In this document: piece by piece, positions 37,527 to 46,510 of the stretch | Position numbering within the stretch: the first letter of the stretch is position 1 | Layout of the letters: each line of letters starts with the position of its first letter | Origin: Maritimibacter harenae | GTDB lineage: Bacteria; Pseudomonadota; Alphaproteobacteria; Rhodobacterales; Rhodobacteraceae | Assembly (NCBI RefSeq): GCF_009882975.1 | Contig: NZ_WTUX01000011.1 | Span: forward strand, 124,001 to 188,000 | DNA: 64,000 nt | Reading direction: 5' to 3' | The notes under the pieces: generated by a model | Seen by the model: the letters and a program-made list of their open reading frames with translations, nothing else | Database searches by the model: none | What the model was told of the DNA's origin: nothing | Program-made: the position numbers and the translations under genes

Positions 37527-39326
37527 TCAAAGTGGCGCACAGGCGTGGGTCAGCCACAGGTGCGCGGGGGCCGAGACGCGGCCCGACAATTTTTCGAGGC
37601 ACGTCCGGTGATAGGCGTCGAGCCATTCCCGCTCGCCCGCATCCAGCATGTCCGTCAGGATCAGCCGCCGGTCGATCGGCACGTAGGTGAGCGTCTCGAA
37701 GCACAGGAAATCGCGGTCGTCGCCCATCGCGGGGCGCTCCGCCTCGGTCACGGCGATCAGGTTCTCGATCCGGATGCCGAAGGCGCCGTTGCGGTAATAC
37801 CCCGGCTCGTTCGACAGGATCATGCCCGGTTCCAGCGGGACATCGGACACGCGCGACAGGCGCTGCGGCCCCTCGTGCACGGACAGGTAGGAGCCCACGC
37901 CGTGCCCCGTGCCGTGGTTGAAATCCTGGTGGGCGAGCCAAAGCGGGTAACGCGCCAGCGCGTCCAGGTGTGCGCCGCTGACGCCACGCGGGAAGCGGGC
38001 GCGCGAGATCGCGATCATGCCCTTGAGCACGCGGGTGAAGGCCGCGCGCTCCTCGTCCCCCGCTTCGCCCACGGGCAGGGTGCGGGTGATGTCGGTGGTG
38101 CCGTCCACGTACTGGCCGCCGCTGTCGAGCACGACGAGGTTGCCGCGCTCCAGCGTGCGGTTGGTGTCGCGGGTGACGCGGTAGTGCATGATCGCGCCGT
38201 GCGGGCCCGCGCCCGCGATCGTGTCGAAGGAGATGTCGCGCAGGTCGTTCGTCGCGCGGCGCTGGCTTTCCAGTTCGGTGACGAGGTCGATCTCGGTCAG
38301 CCCGCCGTCGGGGGCGGTGGCATCGTACCAGGTCAGGAACTCGACCATCGCGGCGGCGTCGCGCAGATGGGCGTTGCGCGCGCCCTCGAGCTCGGCGGCG
38401 TTCTTGCGCGCCTTGGGCAGGGCGCAGGGGTCCTGGCCCCAGGCCACGGTGCTGCCCTCGGCCTCGAGGATGCGCGAAACGGCGAGCGGCGCGGTCGCCT
38501 TGTCCACGCGCACCGGGCCTTCGAGCTCGGCCAGCGCATCGGCGAAATCCGCGATATCAGCGAAAGCCACCCGCTCGCCCGCGATTCCCTCGTCCATCTC
38601 GCGGCCCGGTTCGGTGAAGACGAGGCACTTGCCCGCGCGGGTCACGATGGCGAAGCCCTGCATCACCGGGACACGGGGGATATCGCTGCCGCGGATGTTG
38701 AAAAGCCAGCAGATCGAATCCGGCGCGGTGAGCACCACCGCCTGCTGTTCATCGGCCTCGAGCGTCTCGACCAGCGCGTCGAGCTTGTCGTCGGTGGATT
38801 GACCGGCGAACTCCAGCGGCTGGGCGATGACCGGCTCGGCCGGCGGGGCCGGGCGGTCGGTCCAGACCGCGTCCACGAGGTTGTCGCAGGCGACCATCTC
38901 GATCCCGCGGCCCTTGAGTGCTTTCTCGATCGCCTCGATTTCGCCGGCCGTATGCAGCCAGGCATCGAACCCCACCTTTGCGCCCGCCGACAACCGTTCG
39001 GCCAGCCAGTCGCCGGGTTTCACCTCGGGCCAGTCGACCGGGGTGAAGGCGTCCAGGTCGACCTGGTCGCGCACCTGCACGCGGTAGCGCCCGTCGACGA
39101 AGACCCCGGCCTCGTCCGTCAGCGCGATGCAGAAGCCCGCCGAGCCGGTGAAGCCGGTGAGCCAGCCCAGACGCGCATCCGCGTCGGCCACGTATTCGCC
39201 CTGGTAGGCGTCGGCGCGGGGCACGAAGAACCCGTCGAGCCCCTCGTCGGCCATCGCCGCACGCAGCCGGGCCAGCCGGGGCGCACCGTGGGTCGGGTCC
39301 GCCGTCGTCTCGAAGCTCTGGAACAT
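37527..39326 (-). CDS. Xaa-Pro aminopeptidase (aminopeptidase P, M24B)
   Basis: A cytosolic metallopeptidase that removes N-terminal residues before proline. At 599 residues it is the three-domain form: two creatinase-like N-terminal domains and a pita-bread catalytic domain. Metal ligands are visible in VVLDSGGQYVDGTTDITRT (two Asp), HGTGHGVGSYLSVHEGP (His), EPGYYRNGAFGIRIENL (Glu) and FLCFETLT (Glu). Its start overlaps the cobT stop by one base (TGATG). Confidence 0.95.
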   Translation of the reverse strand: MFQSFETTADPTHGAPRLARLRAAMADEGLDGFFVPRADAYQGEYVADADARLGWLTGFTGSAGFCIALTDEAGVFVDGRYRVQVRDQVDLDAFTPVDWPEVKPGDWLAERLSAGAKVGFDAWLHTAGEIEAIEKALKGRGIEMVACDNLVDAVWTDRPAPPAEPVIAQPLEFAGQSTDDKLDALVETLEADEQQAVVLTAPDSICWLFNIRGSDIPRVPVMQGFAIVTRAGKCLVFTEPGREMDEGIAGERVAFADIADFADALAELEGPVRVDKATAPLAVSRILEAEGSTVAWGQDPCALPKARKNAAELEGARNAHLRDAAAMVEFLTWYDATAPDGGLTEIDLVTELESQRRATNDLRDISFDTIAGAGPHGAIMHYRVTRDTNRTLERGNLVVLDSGGQYVDGTTDITRTLPVGEAGDEERAAFTRVLKGMIAISRARFPRGVSGAHLDALARYPLWLAHQDFNHGTGHGVGSYLSVHEGPQRLSRVSDVPLEPGMILSNEPGYYRNGAFGIRIENLIAVTEAERPAMGDDRDFLCFETLTYVPIDRRLILTDMLDAGEREWLDAYHRTCLEKLSGRVSAPAHLWLTHACAPL

Positions 39327-41206
39327 CAGGAGGCCTTCCGTATGCCCATCACCCGGGCGCGCGCCCGCGGATCCGCGTCGAAGAGGGCGGCGAGTTGCTC
39401 GGTCATCGCACCGGCGAGCTGTTCGACGTCCGTGATCGTGACGGCGCGGTCGTAATACCGCGTCACGTCGTGGCCGATGCCGATCGCCAGAAGCTCGACG
39501 GTCTTGCGCCGCTCGACCATCGCGATCACGTCGCGCAGGTGCTTCTCGAGGTAGTTCGCCGGGTTCACCGAGAGCGTGGAATCATCCACCGGCGCCCCGT
39601 CGGAGATCACCATGAGGATCTTGCGCGCCTCCTGGCGGCCGATCAGCCGCCGGTGCGCCCATTCCAGCGCCTCGCCGTCGATGTTCTCCTTGAGCAACCC
39701 TTCCTTCATCATCAGGCCCAGGTTGGACCGGGTCCGGCGCATCGGCGCGTCGGCGGACTTGTAGATGATGTGGCGCAGGTCGTTCAGGCGGCCGGGGCTC
39801 TGCGGGCGACCATCGGCCAGCCACGCCTCGCGCGCCTGTCCGCCCTTCCACGCCCGGGTGGTGAAGCCAAGGATCTCGACCTTCACGTCGCAGCGCTCCA
39901 GCGTGCGGGCGAGCACGTCGGCACAGATCGCCGCGATCGAGATCGGGCGGCCGCGCATGGAGCCGGAATTGTCGAGGAGCAGCGTCACGACGGTGTCGCG
40001 GAACTCCATGTCCTTCTCGACCTTGAAGCTCAGCGGGGTCGTCGGGTTGGCCACCACGCGGGCCAGGCGCCCGGCATCGAGCACGCCCTCTTCCTTGTCG
40101 AACTCCCAGCTGCGGTTCTGCTGCGCCTGCAGGCGGCGCTGCAGCTTGTTGGCCAGCCGCCCGACGGCGCCCTTGAGCGGCTCGAGCTGCTGGTCGAGAT
40201 AGGCGCGCAGGCGTTCCAGCTCGGCGGGTTCCGCCAGCTCCTCGGCCTTGATCTCTTCATCGTTGTCGGCGCGGTAGACCTTGTAGTTCGGGTCCGCCTC
40301 GGACGCGGGCGGCGGGGGCGGCGGCTCGTGGGGCGCGTCGGCCTCGGGCATCTCGGCCTCGTCGCCCATCTCCTCGTCCGCCAGGTCGTCCATCGAGACC
40401 TGGGCCTCGCTCTCGTCCTGCTGCTGTTCCTGGTCCTGTTCGGGGGTGGCGCCGCTTTCGTCTTCGGACTCGTCGCTCTCCTCCTGGCCCTCTTCCTGCT
40501 GCTGGTCCTCTTCGTCCTGCTCGGCCTCGTCCTCGCTGTCGTCGTCCATGTTGTCGTCGGGGTCTTCGCCCAACTGGTCGCCGTAGCCCAGGTCGTCGAT
40601 CACCTGGCGGGCGAACTTGGCGAAGGTGGACTGGTCCGAGAGCTTGTCCTGCAGATCCTCGAACGTGTCGCCCGCCTGGCCCTCGATGAAGTCGCGCCAC
40701 AGGTCGAGCACGTTGGACGCGCCTGCCGGCAGGTCGCGCCCGGTGGCGGCCTGGCGCACGAAGTAGCCGGCGGCGTCGGGCAGGGGGGCGTCGGTCTGCT
40801 GGGTGATCCCCGCGAAGCCGCGCTTCATCGCGTCCTCCGCGATCTTGTGGTCGATGTTGGACGCGGTGCCCGGCATCTCGCGCGCCCCCATCGCTTCGCA
40901 CCGGGCCGTCTCCATCGCCTCGTAGATCGCGCGCGCCATGTCGCCCGAGGGGGCGTAGCGCGTATGGGTCTTGGCGTCGTGGAACTTGTGACGCATGGCG
41001 AGCGCATCGGCGGTGCCGCGCGCGAGCAGGACTTCCTCCCGGCTCATGCGCCGGGTCACCTGCGGCAGGCGCATGGTGTCGCCCGACGTGCCGGCCGGGT
41101 CGACCGTGTAGGTGACCTGCAGGTCGCCGTCGTCGGCCATCACCTTGGTGGCTTCGGCCAGGGCCTTCTTGAAAGGATCGGCGGGGTTGTCGGAGCTTTT
41201 TGCCAT
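39326..41206 (-). CDS. cobT: Aerobic cobaltochelatase subunit CobT
   Basis: With CobN and CobS it inserts cobalt into hydrogenobyrinate a,c-diamide in aerobic B12 synthesis. The 626-residue protein has an N-terminal region, a very acidic Q/E/D/S-rich segment (about 215-310), and a C-terminal von Willebrand A domain. That domain has the metal site [15 protein letters not shown] and later [14 protein letters not shown]. The acidic middle is normal for CobT. cobS lies 1.5 kb away on the same strand, separated by two genes. Confidence 0.96.
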   Translation of the reverse strand: MAKSSDNPADPFKKALAEATKVMADDGDLQVTYTVDPAGTSGDTMRLPQVTRRMSREEVLLARGTADALAMRHKFHDAKTHTRYAPSGDMARAIYEAMETARCEAMGAREMPGTASNIDHKIAEDAMKRGFAGITQQTDAPLPDAAGYFVRQAATGRDLPAGASNVLDLWRDFIEGQAGDTFEDLQDKLSDQSTFAKFARQVIDDLGYGDQLGEDPDDNMDDDSEDEAEQDEEDQQQEEGQEESDESEDESGATPEQDQEQQQDESEAQVSMDDLADEEMGDEAEMPEADAPHEPPPPPPASEADPNYKVYRADNDEEIKAEELAEPAELERLRAYLDQQLEPLKGAVGRLANKLQRRLQAQQNRSWEFDKEEGVLDAGRLARVVANPTTPLSFKVEKDMEFRDTVVTLLLDNSGSMRGRPISIAAICADVLARTLERCDVKVEILGFTTRAWKGGQAREAWLADGRPQSPGRLNDLRHIIYKSADAPMRRTRSNLGLMMKEGLLKENIDGEALEWAHRRLIGRQEARKILMVISDGAPVDDSTLSVNPANYLEKHLRDVIAMVERRKTVELLAIGIGHDVTRYYDRAVTITDVEQLAGAMTEQLAALFDADPRARARVMGIRKAS

Positions 41207-41378
41207 GCGTGAGTTAAATCACCGGGCCGAGGCAGGGGCAAGCGGTCACGGTGCGTCGGCAGCGCGCCGCGTGCTTGCACAAAGTCTGCGCCGCTGTGCA
41301 CATATCATGCCGTTGATGCGGGTGGTTTGTGCGTCCATGTAAGGCTCAACGAACGCTTGAACACACAGGAGACAGGAT

Positions 41379-41981
41379 ATGTCCAAACCCCGCATCGCCG
41401 TCATCGTCGGCTCCACGCGCCAGGCGCGTTTCGCCGACAAACCCGCCGCCTGGCTGATGGAGAAGGCCGCCGAGCGCACCGACATGGAGGTCGAGCTCGT
41501 CGACCTGCGCGACTTCGACCTGCCGCTCTTCGACGAGGTCGCCTCGAACATGTGGGTGCCGTCGCAGGACCCGAAGGCCATCGAATGGCAGCGCAAGGTG
41601 GCCGAATACGACGGCTACATCTTCCTCGTGGCCGAGTACAACCACTCGATCACCGGCGCGCTCAAGAACGCGCTCGACCAGGCTTACGTCGAATGGGTGC
41701 ACAAGCCGATGGCCGCGTTCGGCTACGGTGGCCTGGGTGCGGGCCGTGCGGTCGAGCACCTGCGCGGCATCGGGGTCGAGCTCCAGATGGTGCCGATCCG
41801 TCACGCCGTCCACCTAGCCGGTGGCGAACTGATGAAGGTCCACCCGATGGGCAGCGACGGCCCGATGTCCGAGGTCGACCCGATCCTCGCCCCCTCGGCC
41901 ACCGCGATGTTCGACGACCTCGCCTGGTGGGCGAAGGCCACGATGCAGGCGCGCGAGGAAGAGCAGGCGAAAGCCGCCTGA
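41379..41981 (+). CDS. NADPH-dependent FMN reductase (flavodoxin-like)
   Basis: A 200-residue NAD(P)H:FMN oxidoreductase. The FMN phosphate loop is IVGSTRQARFADKPAAWL (about 9-26). The second flavin segment is FLVAEYNHSITGALKNALDQAY, a close fit to the ArsH/ChrR/SsuE-like fold. The substrate may be quinones, chromate or azo compounds; not decidable. It is followed by a strong bidirectional terminator shared with the convergent next gene. Confidence 0.92.
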   Translation: MSKPRIAVIVGSTRQARFADKPAAWLMEKAAERTDMEVELVDLRDFDLPLFDEVASNMWVPSQDPKAIEWQRKVAEYDGYIFLVAEYNHSITGALKNALDQAYVEWVHKPMAAFGYGGLGAGRAVEHLRGIGVELQMVPIRHAVHLAGGELMKVHPMGSDGPMSEVDPILAPSATAMFDDLAWWAKATMQAREEEQAKAA

Positions 41982-42000
41982 TCCCGTATCTCGCGCAGAG

Positions 42001-42035
42001 ACGAAAGGCCCGCCCCGGTGGCGGGCCTTTTTCGT
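42001..42035. terminator. Bidirectional Rho-independent terminator
   Basis: The arms AAAGGCCCGCC (42004-42014) and GGCGGGCCTTT (42020-42030) pair perfectly around CCGGT and are flanked by ACG/CGT. T-runs on both strands suit the convergent FMN reductase and the next minus-strand gene. Confidence 0.92.
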
Positions 42036-42043
42036 GCGCGCTT

Positions 42044-42427
42044 TCAGCCCAGGATGAGCGACCGGCAGCGGCCGATTTCCACCGCGGCACGGTTGGCGGC
42101 CCAGGTGGCCTGCGCCTTGTCGTCGTTGAAATGCGCGCGGGTGAGCAGGGCGGTATGCGCCTGTTTCGCCTCGATCCGAAGCGCGAGCGCATTGCGCCGG
42201 TCCTCGGGCCGGACCACCGCTTCGAGGAGCGAGATCATGGCGGCGCGTTCTTCCTCCGTCCGGTCGGAGCCCGTGTCGCTCAGCAGCCACTGGAATTCCA
42301 TCTGCGCCGAAAGCCGCCCGGTGCAGGTGGCGAATTGCCGCGTGAGATCACCCGGCGCGGCGGTGAGTGCGGCGGGGGCGAGCAGGCACAGAGCCCAGGC
42401 CCCGACGAATGTTTTCAAACTGCTCAT
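42044..42427 (-). CDS. Secreted protein of unknown function
   Basis: A 127-residue protein with a signal peptide (KTFVGAWALCLLAPAALTAA, cleavage near 24). The mature part is mostly helical and has two cysteines (in FATCTGRL and IGRCRSL) that could form one disulfide. I do not recognise a family. It is convergent with the FMN reductase gene; its promoter region is the 286-bp gap toward cobS, which holds no other gene that I can see. Confidence 0.7.
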   Translation of the reverse strand: MSSLKTFVGAWALCLLAPAALTAAPGDLTRQFATCTGRLSAQMEFQWLLSDTGSDRTEEERAAMISLLEAVVRPEDRRNALALRIEAKQAHTALLTRAHFNDDKAQATWAANRAAVEIGRCRSLILG

Positions 42428-42667
42428 TCCTTGAGCTTCTCACGAAATTTCCGCCGAACAGGCATGCAAAATGAAAACTTTTCGTGAATCGCGCGCGCCG
42501 AAATGGGCGGGGAAACATGCGCTTCTCAGCGTAAGGCGCTGAAACTTCTAGGCAATATTCAAATCCCGCGAAAAAGCGCGATGAAGGCCCCCGTGGCAGC
42601 GTCGCAACGAGGGGACGGGCCCCGATTTTCCCCGCACCCGCGAATCGCGTTCCCCGAAACGCAACGA

Positions 42668-42685
42668 CCGGCCCCGAGGGGCCGG
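42668..42685 (-). terminator. Possible terminator hairpin after cobS
   Basis: A perfect CCGGCCCC/GGGGCCGG stem about 30 bp after the cobS stop. On the minus strand it is followed by the weak T-rich TCGTTGCGTTTC, so termination is uncertain. Confidence 0.4.
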
Positions 42686-42713
42686 CCGTGTGAACAGGTC
42701 CGGGGTGGTGCGG

Positions 42714-43700
42714 TTACACGACCGCCACGTTCGCCGCGCTTTCCGGAAGCTCCTCGTCGAAGCAGCGCTGGTAGAACTCGGCGACCGTCTGGCGCTCGAG
42801 CTCGTCGCACTTGTTGAGGAACGTCAGGCGGAAGGCATAGCCGATATCGCGGAAGATCTCAGCGTTCTGGGCCCAGTTGATAACGGTCCGGGGCGACATC
42901 ACCGTCGACAGGTCGCCGTTCATGAAGGCGGTCCGCGTCAGGTCGGCCACGGTGACCATCTGGTTCACCTGCTTGCGGCCCTTCTCGGTGTTGTAGTGCG
43001 GCGCCTTGGCCAGCACGATCGCGGCCTCCGCGTCATGGCGCAGGTAGTTCAGGGTCGCGACGAGCGACCAGCGGTCCATCTGCGCCTGGTTGATCTGCTG
43101 CGTGCCGTGGTAGAGGCCGGTCGTGTCGCCCAGGCCCACCGTGTTCGAGGTCGCGAACAGGCGGAAGTACTTGTTCGGCGTGATGATCTCGTTCTGGTCC
43201 AGAAGCGTGAGCTTGCCGTCATGTTCCAGCACGCGCTGGATGACGAACATCACGTCGGCGCGGCCCGCGTCGTATTCGTCGAACACGATGGCGACGGGGT
43301 TGCGCAGCGCCCAGGGCAGGATGCCCTCGTGGAATTCGGTCACCTGCTTGCCGTCGCGCAGCTTGATCGCGTCCTTGCCGATCAGGTCGATCCGGCTGAT
43401 GTGGCTGTCGAGGTTCACGCGCACCGTCGGCCAGTTCAGCCGGGCGGCGACCTGTTCGATATGCGTCGACTTGCCGGTGCCGTGGTAGCCCTGGATCATC
43501 ACGCGGCGATTGTGGGAAAAGCCGGCGAGGATCGCCATCGTCGTGTCGGGATCGAATTTGTAGGTCGTGTCGAGTTCCGGCACGCGGTCCGAAGCTTCCG
43601 CGAAGCCCTTCACCATCATGTCCGTGTCGATTCCGAACACCTCGCGCACCGAAACGTCTTCGGTCGGTTTCGCGGTGATGTCGCTCGTTCCGTCAGCCAT
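42714..43700 (-). CDS. cobS: Aerobic cobaltochelatase subunit CobS (AAA+)
   Basis: The AAA+ motor of the CobNST cobalt chelatase. From ATG 43700 it has 328 residues, with Walker A G71-YHGTGKS78, Walker [12 protein letters not shown], and the arginine-containing [24 protein letters not shown] sensor region. The frame stays open upstream of 43700 but lacks the conserved N-terminus. It shares strand and pathway with cobT. Confidence 0.96.
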   Translation of the reverse strand: MADGTSDITAKPTEDVSVREVFGIDTDMMVKGFAEASDRVPELDTTYKFDPDTTMAILAGFSHNRRVMIQGYHGTGKSTHIEQVAARLNWPTVRVNLDSHISRIDLIGKDAIKLRDGKQVTEFHEGILPWALRNPVAIVFDEYDAGRADVMFVIQRVLEHDGKLTLLDQNEIITPNKYFRLFATSNTVGLGDTTGLYHGTQQINQAQMDRWSLVATLNYLRHDAEAAIVLAKAPHYNTEKGRKQVNQMVTVADLTRTAFMNGDLSTVMSPRTVINWAQNAEIFRDIGYAFRLTFLNKCDELERQTVAEFYQRCFDEELPESAANVAVV

Positions 43701-43836
43701 CGGTGGTCCTTTGTCCGCAATCTGGGTCTGTCGCGGCACCATATAGCAATGGTGGCCGAGGAAAAGGGGGGCGCGCGTCACACGCATTGCGCAGCGGCGC
43801 ATTTTGCCTACAGTGACGTGAGGTTCACGAGGTGGC

Positions 43837-44376
43837 ATGGCAACGCGCGAAGAGATTGATGGCTGGATAGCCCGATGTGCCCTCGGCGATCGCGGTGCGT
43901 TCCAAAGCCTCTATGATCACACATCGGCGAAACTTTTCGGCGTCACGCTGCGTGTCTTGAAGGACAGAAGCGAGGCCGAGGATGCATTGCAGGACATCTA
44001 TGTGAAGGTTTGGCGCAATGCCAAACGCTACTCGTCGGGCGGGGCGAGCCCGATGACGTGGCTTATCACGATCGCGCGAAACCACGCGATCGACCGCCTG
44101 CGCGCGCGCAGGGACACGGAGGGCGACGATGCCATCGCGGCCATGCCCGACCGGGCCCCGGGGCCCGAAGCACGCGCCGTGGCCGCCTCCGAGGCGCGCC
44201 GGGTCGAGGAATGTTTCGACACGCTCGAACCCGACCGGGCACAGGCGGTTCGCCGTGCCTATCTTGATGGCGAAACCTATGCCGATCTCGCCCGGCACTT
44301 CGAAGTGCCGTTGAATACGATGCGTACGTGGCTGCGTCGCAGCCTGATCAAACTGAAGGAATGTCTCGAGCCATGA
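43837..44376 (+). CDS. ECF RNA polymerase sigma factor (SigK/RpoE-like)
   Basis: A 179-residue extracytoplasmic-function sigma factor. Region 2 spans about 20-90 ([56 protein letters not shown]). Region 4 spans about 125-175 ([28 protein letters not shown]). The stop overlaps the start of the next gene, a membrane anti-sigma factor, which would hold it inactive until a signal arrives. Sigma/RskA-type anti-sigma/fasciclin order recalls the mycobacterial SigK locus. Confidence 0.95.
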   Translation: MATREEIDGWIARCALGDRGAFQSLYDHTSAKLFGVTLRVLKDRSEAEDALQDIYVKVWRNAKRYSSGGASPMTWLITIARNHAIDRLRARRDTEGDDAIAAMPDRAPGPEARAVAASEARRVEECFDTLEPDRAQAVRRAYLDGETYADLARHFEVPLNTMRTWLRRSLIKLKECLEP

Positions 44377-45050
44377 GCGAGACGGAACTGCCAGAAGACG
44401 ACCGTGCCCTTGCCGGCGAATACGTGCTGGGGTTGATGTCGCAGGACGAGGCGGCGGCCTTCGCCGCCCGCATGCGCCGTGAACAGGCGCTGGCCGCGCT
44501 CGTCGTCGCCTGGCAGGAGGATTTCGCCCAGCTCACGGACGAGGTCGACGAGGTCGCCCCGCCGTCGCGCGTGTGGCGCAAGCTCGACCGCCGCCTCTTC
44601 GCGGGCACGCGCGGGCCGCGCTGGCTGCTGGCGGGGATTCCGGGCGTGCTGGCCGCCGCGCTCGCGCTGGTGCTGCTTCTCGTGCCGTTGCCCGACGGCG
44701 GCGTGCGGCCGCCGTCCGACCCCGTGTACCATGCCGACCTGGCCTCGGAAGGCGGCGAGCTGATCCTGGCCGCGGGCTATGACGCCGAGACCGGCGAGCT
44801 CTACGTGGAACCGCGTCGCGCGCCGGAGCCGGGCACGGATCACGAGCTCTGGCTCATCGCGGGCAACAACGCGCCGGTGTCGATGGGCGTGCTGCCCGCG
44901 GACGCGCCGGCCCGCCTGTCGGTCGACCCGACGCTGGCCGACCAGCTTGCCGGTGGCACGCTCGCCGTGTCGGTGGAGCCCGTCGGCGGCTCGCCCACCG
45001 GCGCACCCACGGGTCCGGTGATCGCGACGGGCGCTGTCGAAACGCTCTGA
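44373..45050 (+). CDS. RskA-like membrane anti-sigma factor
   Basis: A 225-residue protein: a cytoplasmic N-domain (about 1-80, with GLMSQDEAAAFAARMRRE), one membrane helix (about 88-110, LLAGIPGVLAAALALVLLLVPL) and a periplasmic domain with the RskA/anti-sigma-K pattern GTDHELWLIAGNNAPVSMGVLP. The N-domain has no H-x3-C-x2-C zinc motif, so it is not a ChrR/RsrA-type zinc sensor. It starts at ATG 44373, coupled to the sigma gene by a four-base overlap. Confidence 0.88.
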   Translation: MSETELPEDDRALAGEYVLGLMSQDEAAAFAARMRREQALAALVVAWQEDFAQLTDEVDEVAPPSRVWRKLDRRLFAGTRGPRWLLAGIPGVLAAALALVLLLVPLPDGGVRPPSDPVYHADLASEGGELILAAGYDAETGELYVEPRRAPEPGTDHELWLIAGNNAPVSMGVLPADAPARLSVDPTLADQLAGGTLAVSVEPVGGSPTGAPTGPVIATGAVETL

Positions 45051-45051
45051 T

Positions 45052-45087
45052 CCGCCGCACGCCGGGATGTTTCACCGGTGCCGGCGG
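45052..45087 (+). terminator. Imperfect hairpin after the anti-sigma gene
   Basis: CCGCC...GGCGG arms with inner GCAC/GGTGC-type pairing are followed by AAATTT just after the stop codon. It may be a weak terminator or a processing site. Confidence 0.35.
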
Positions 45088-45242
45088 AAATTTCACATAA
45101 TTTGTCTTTGAAATTCAGGGGGTTGGAATTTTTCCGCGAAAAATCTCGCATCCCCTGAAACTCCCTCCGGCCACCGCCCGTGGCTTCCAGTGATCCCGGC
45201 CAGGACGGTTCGGGACGGACAAAGACCAAAAGGGAGACAAAC

Positions 45243-45812
45243 ATGCTTCGCACGAAAATCCTGACCGCCACCACAGCCATCGCCATGACCGCGGGCGCCG
45301 CCTTTGCCGGCAGCCACTCGGAAACCGGCAACCCGATGGTGGGCGGCGCGCCGATGTTCGCCGACAAGACGATCGTCGAGAACGCGGTGAATTCCGAAGA
45401 CCACACCACGCTCGTCGCCGCCGTGAAGGCCGCCGGGCTCGTGGAGACGCTGAGCGGCGAAGGCCCGTTCACCGTGTTCGCGCCGACCAACGCGGCGTTC
45501 GATCACCTGGCCGCCGGTACGGTCGAAAGCCTGCTCGAGCCGGAGAACAAGGACCAGCTCGTGAAGGTGCTCACCTGCCACGTGGTCGCGGCCGATGCCA
45601 TGTCGATGGCCATCAAGGGCATGATCGACGATGACGGCGGCACCCACCCGGTCGAGACCGTGGGCGGCTGCACGCTGCAGGCGACCTACGACGGCGACAC
45701 GATCATGATCGAGGACGAGCGCGGGCGCACCGCCGAAGTCACGATCGCCGACGTGAAGCAGTCGAACGGCGTGATCCATGTCATCGACGAGGTCCTGCTC
45801 CCCGCGATGTAA
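45243..45812 (+). CDS. Secreted fasciclin (FAS1) domain protein
   Basis: A 189-residue exported protein: signal peptide MLRTKILTATTAIAMTAGAAFA (cleavage near 22) and one FAS1 domain. The H1 motif is GPFTVFAPTNAAFDHL and the H2-like end is NGVIHVIDEVLLP. Start ATG 45243 follows AAGGGAG. FAS1 proteins are surface or periplasmic adhesion-type proteins. Its position directly after an ECF sigma/anti-sigma pair suggests it is a target of that sigma factor; no clear ECF promoter could be fixed in the 190-bp gap. Confidence 0.93.
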   Translation: MLRTKILTATTAIAMTAGAAFAGSHSETGNPMVGGAPMFADKTIVENAVNSEDHTTLVAAVKAAGLVETLSGEGPFTVFAPTNAAFDHLAAGTVESLLEPENKDQLVKVLTCHVVAADAMSMAIKGMIDDDGGTHPVETVGGCTLQATYDGDTIMIEDERGRTAEVTIADVKQSNGVIHVIDEVLLPAM

Positions 45813-45832
45813 TAGGCTCGAGGTCGAGCAGA

Positions 45833-45865
45833 GGCGGGGGCGCGGACCACAGCCGCGCCCCCGCC
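45833..45865 (+). other. Perfect 13-bp intercistronic hairpin between fasciclin and msrB genes
   Basis: The arms 45833-45845 and 45853-45865 (GGCGGGGGCGCGG and its complement) pair fully around a 7-nt loop. There is no T-tract after it, so it is more likely an mRNA-stabilising or attenuating element than a terminator. It lies about 25 nt before the msrB ribosome site. Confidence 0.6.
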
Positions 45866-45891
45866 GCCACGTCACAGGAAAGGAGGCCCCC

Positions 45892-46365
45892 ATGAAACGC
45901 CGCACGTTCCTCGCGACAAGCGTCGCCGCACTCGCCACCCCCGCCTTCGCGGGCAAGGAAGGCGTCACCTACGAGGTGACCCGCAGCGAGGCGGAGTGGC
46001 GCGCCATGCTCACGGACGCCGAATTCGCGGTGATGCGCGAAGAGGGGACCGAGCCCGCCTTCACCTTGCCGCTGAACGACGAGACCCGGAAGGGCACGTT
46101 CCATTGCAAGGGCTGCGACCAGGCGCTCTATGCCTCCGAGACCAAGTTCAAGAGCGGCACCGGCTGGCCGTCCTTCTACGACAACATCCCCGGCGCGATC
46201 GGCACCAAGAAGGACCGCAAACTGCTCTTCAGCGTGCGCACCAAATGCCACTGTTCGCGCTGCGGCTCGCACCTGGGCCACATCTTCGATGACGGCCCCG
46301 AGCCCACCGGCAAGCGCCACTGCATCAACGGCGTCAGCCTGACGTTCACCCCGGCGTCCGCCTGA
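45892..46365 (+). CDS. msrB: Peptide-methionine (R)-S-oxide reductase MsrB, exported form
   Basis: MsrB repairs methionine-R-sulfoxide in proteins. The 157-residue protein starts with KRRTFLATSVAALATPAFA, a twin-arginine-like signal, so it should act in the periplasm. Zinc ligands are C72-x2-C75 and C121-x2-C124. The catalytic cysteine is C144 in RHCING, and C119 could be the resolving cysteine. AAAGGAGG at about 45879-45886 precedes ATG 45892. It probably belongs to the sigma/fasciclin group, fitting an oxidative-stress role. Confidence 0.95.
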   Translation: MKRRTFLATSVAALATPAFAGKEGVTYEVTRSEAEWRAMLTDAEFAVMREEGTEPAFTLPLNDETRKGTFHCKGCDQALYASETKFKSGTGWPSFYDNIPGAIGTKKDRKLLFSVRTKCHCSRCGSHLGHIFDDGPEPTGKRHCINGVSLTFTPASA

Positions 46366-46510
46366 CGCCCCAACGAACGGTCCGTGCCGGCCCAGTCCGG
46401 CGTGGTCCCAGCGGCGGGCCGATTTGTCTGTCCCGTCCCCCGGTCCGCCGCACTTTCGCCTCCTGGTCCCGCGCATTGTGAGTGGACGGGAACTCTGCTC
46501 AACTGCGGGC

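Noticed and set aside
39326-41206. Acidic low-complexity stretch in cobT as a frameshift or repeat artefact
   Set aside because: CobT proteins normally have an acidic Q/E/D-rich middle, and the frame continues cleanly into the vWA domain.
42428-42713. A possible small gene in the gap between the secreted protein and cobS
   Set aside because: Plus-strand frames there are short, lack a ribosome site and run into antisense of cobS; only promoter-like AT-rich DNA and a hairpin are visible.
45188-45215. TGATCC near 45190 as an RpoE-type -35 for the fasciclin gene
   Set aside because: No matching -10 element at the right distance, and the sigma factor here is SigK-like rather than the ChrR-controlled RpoE.
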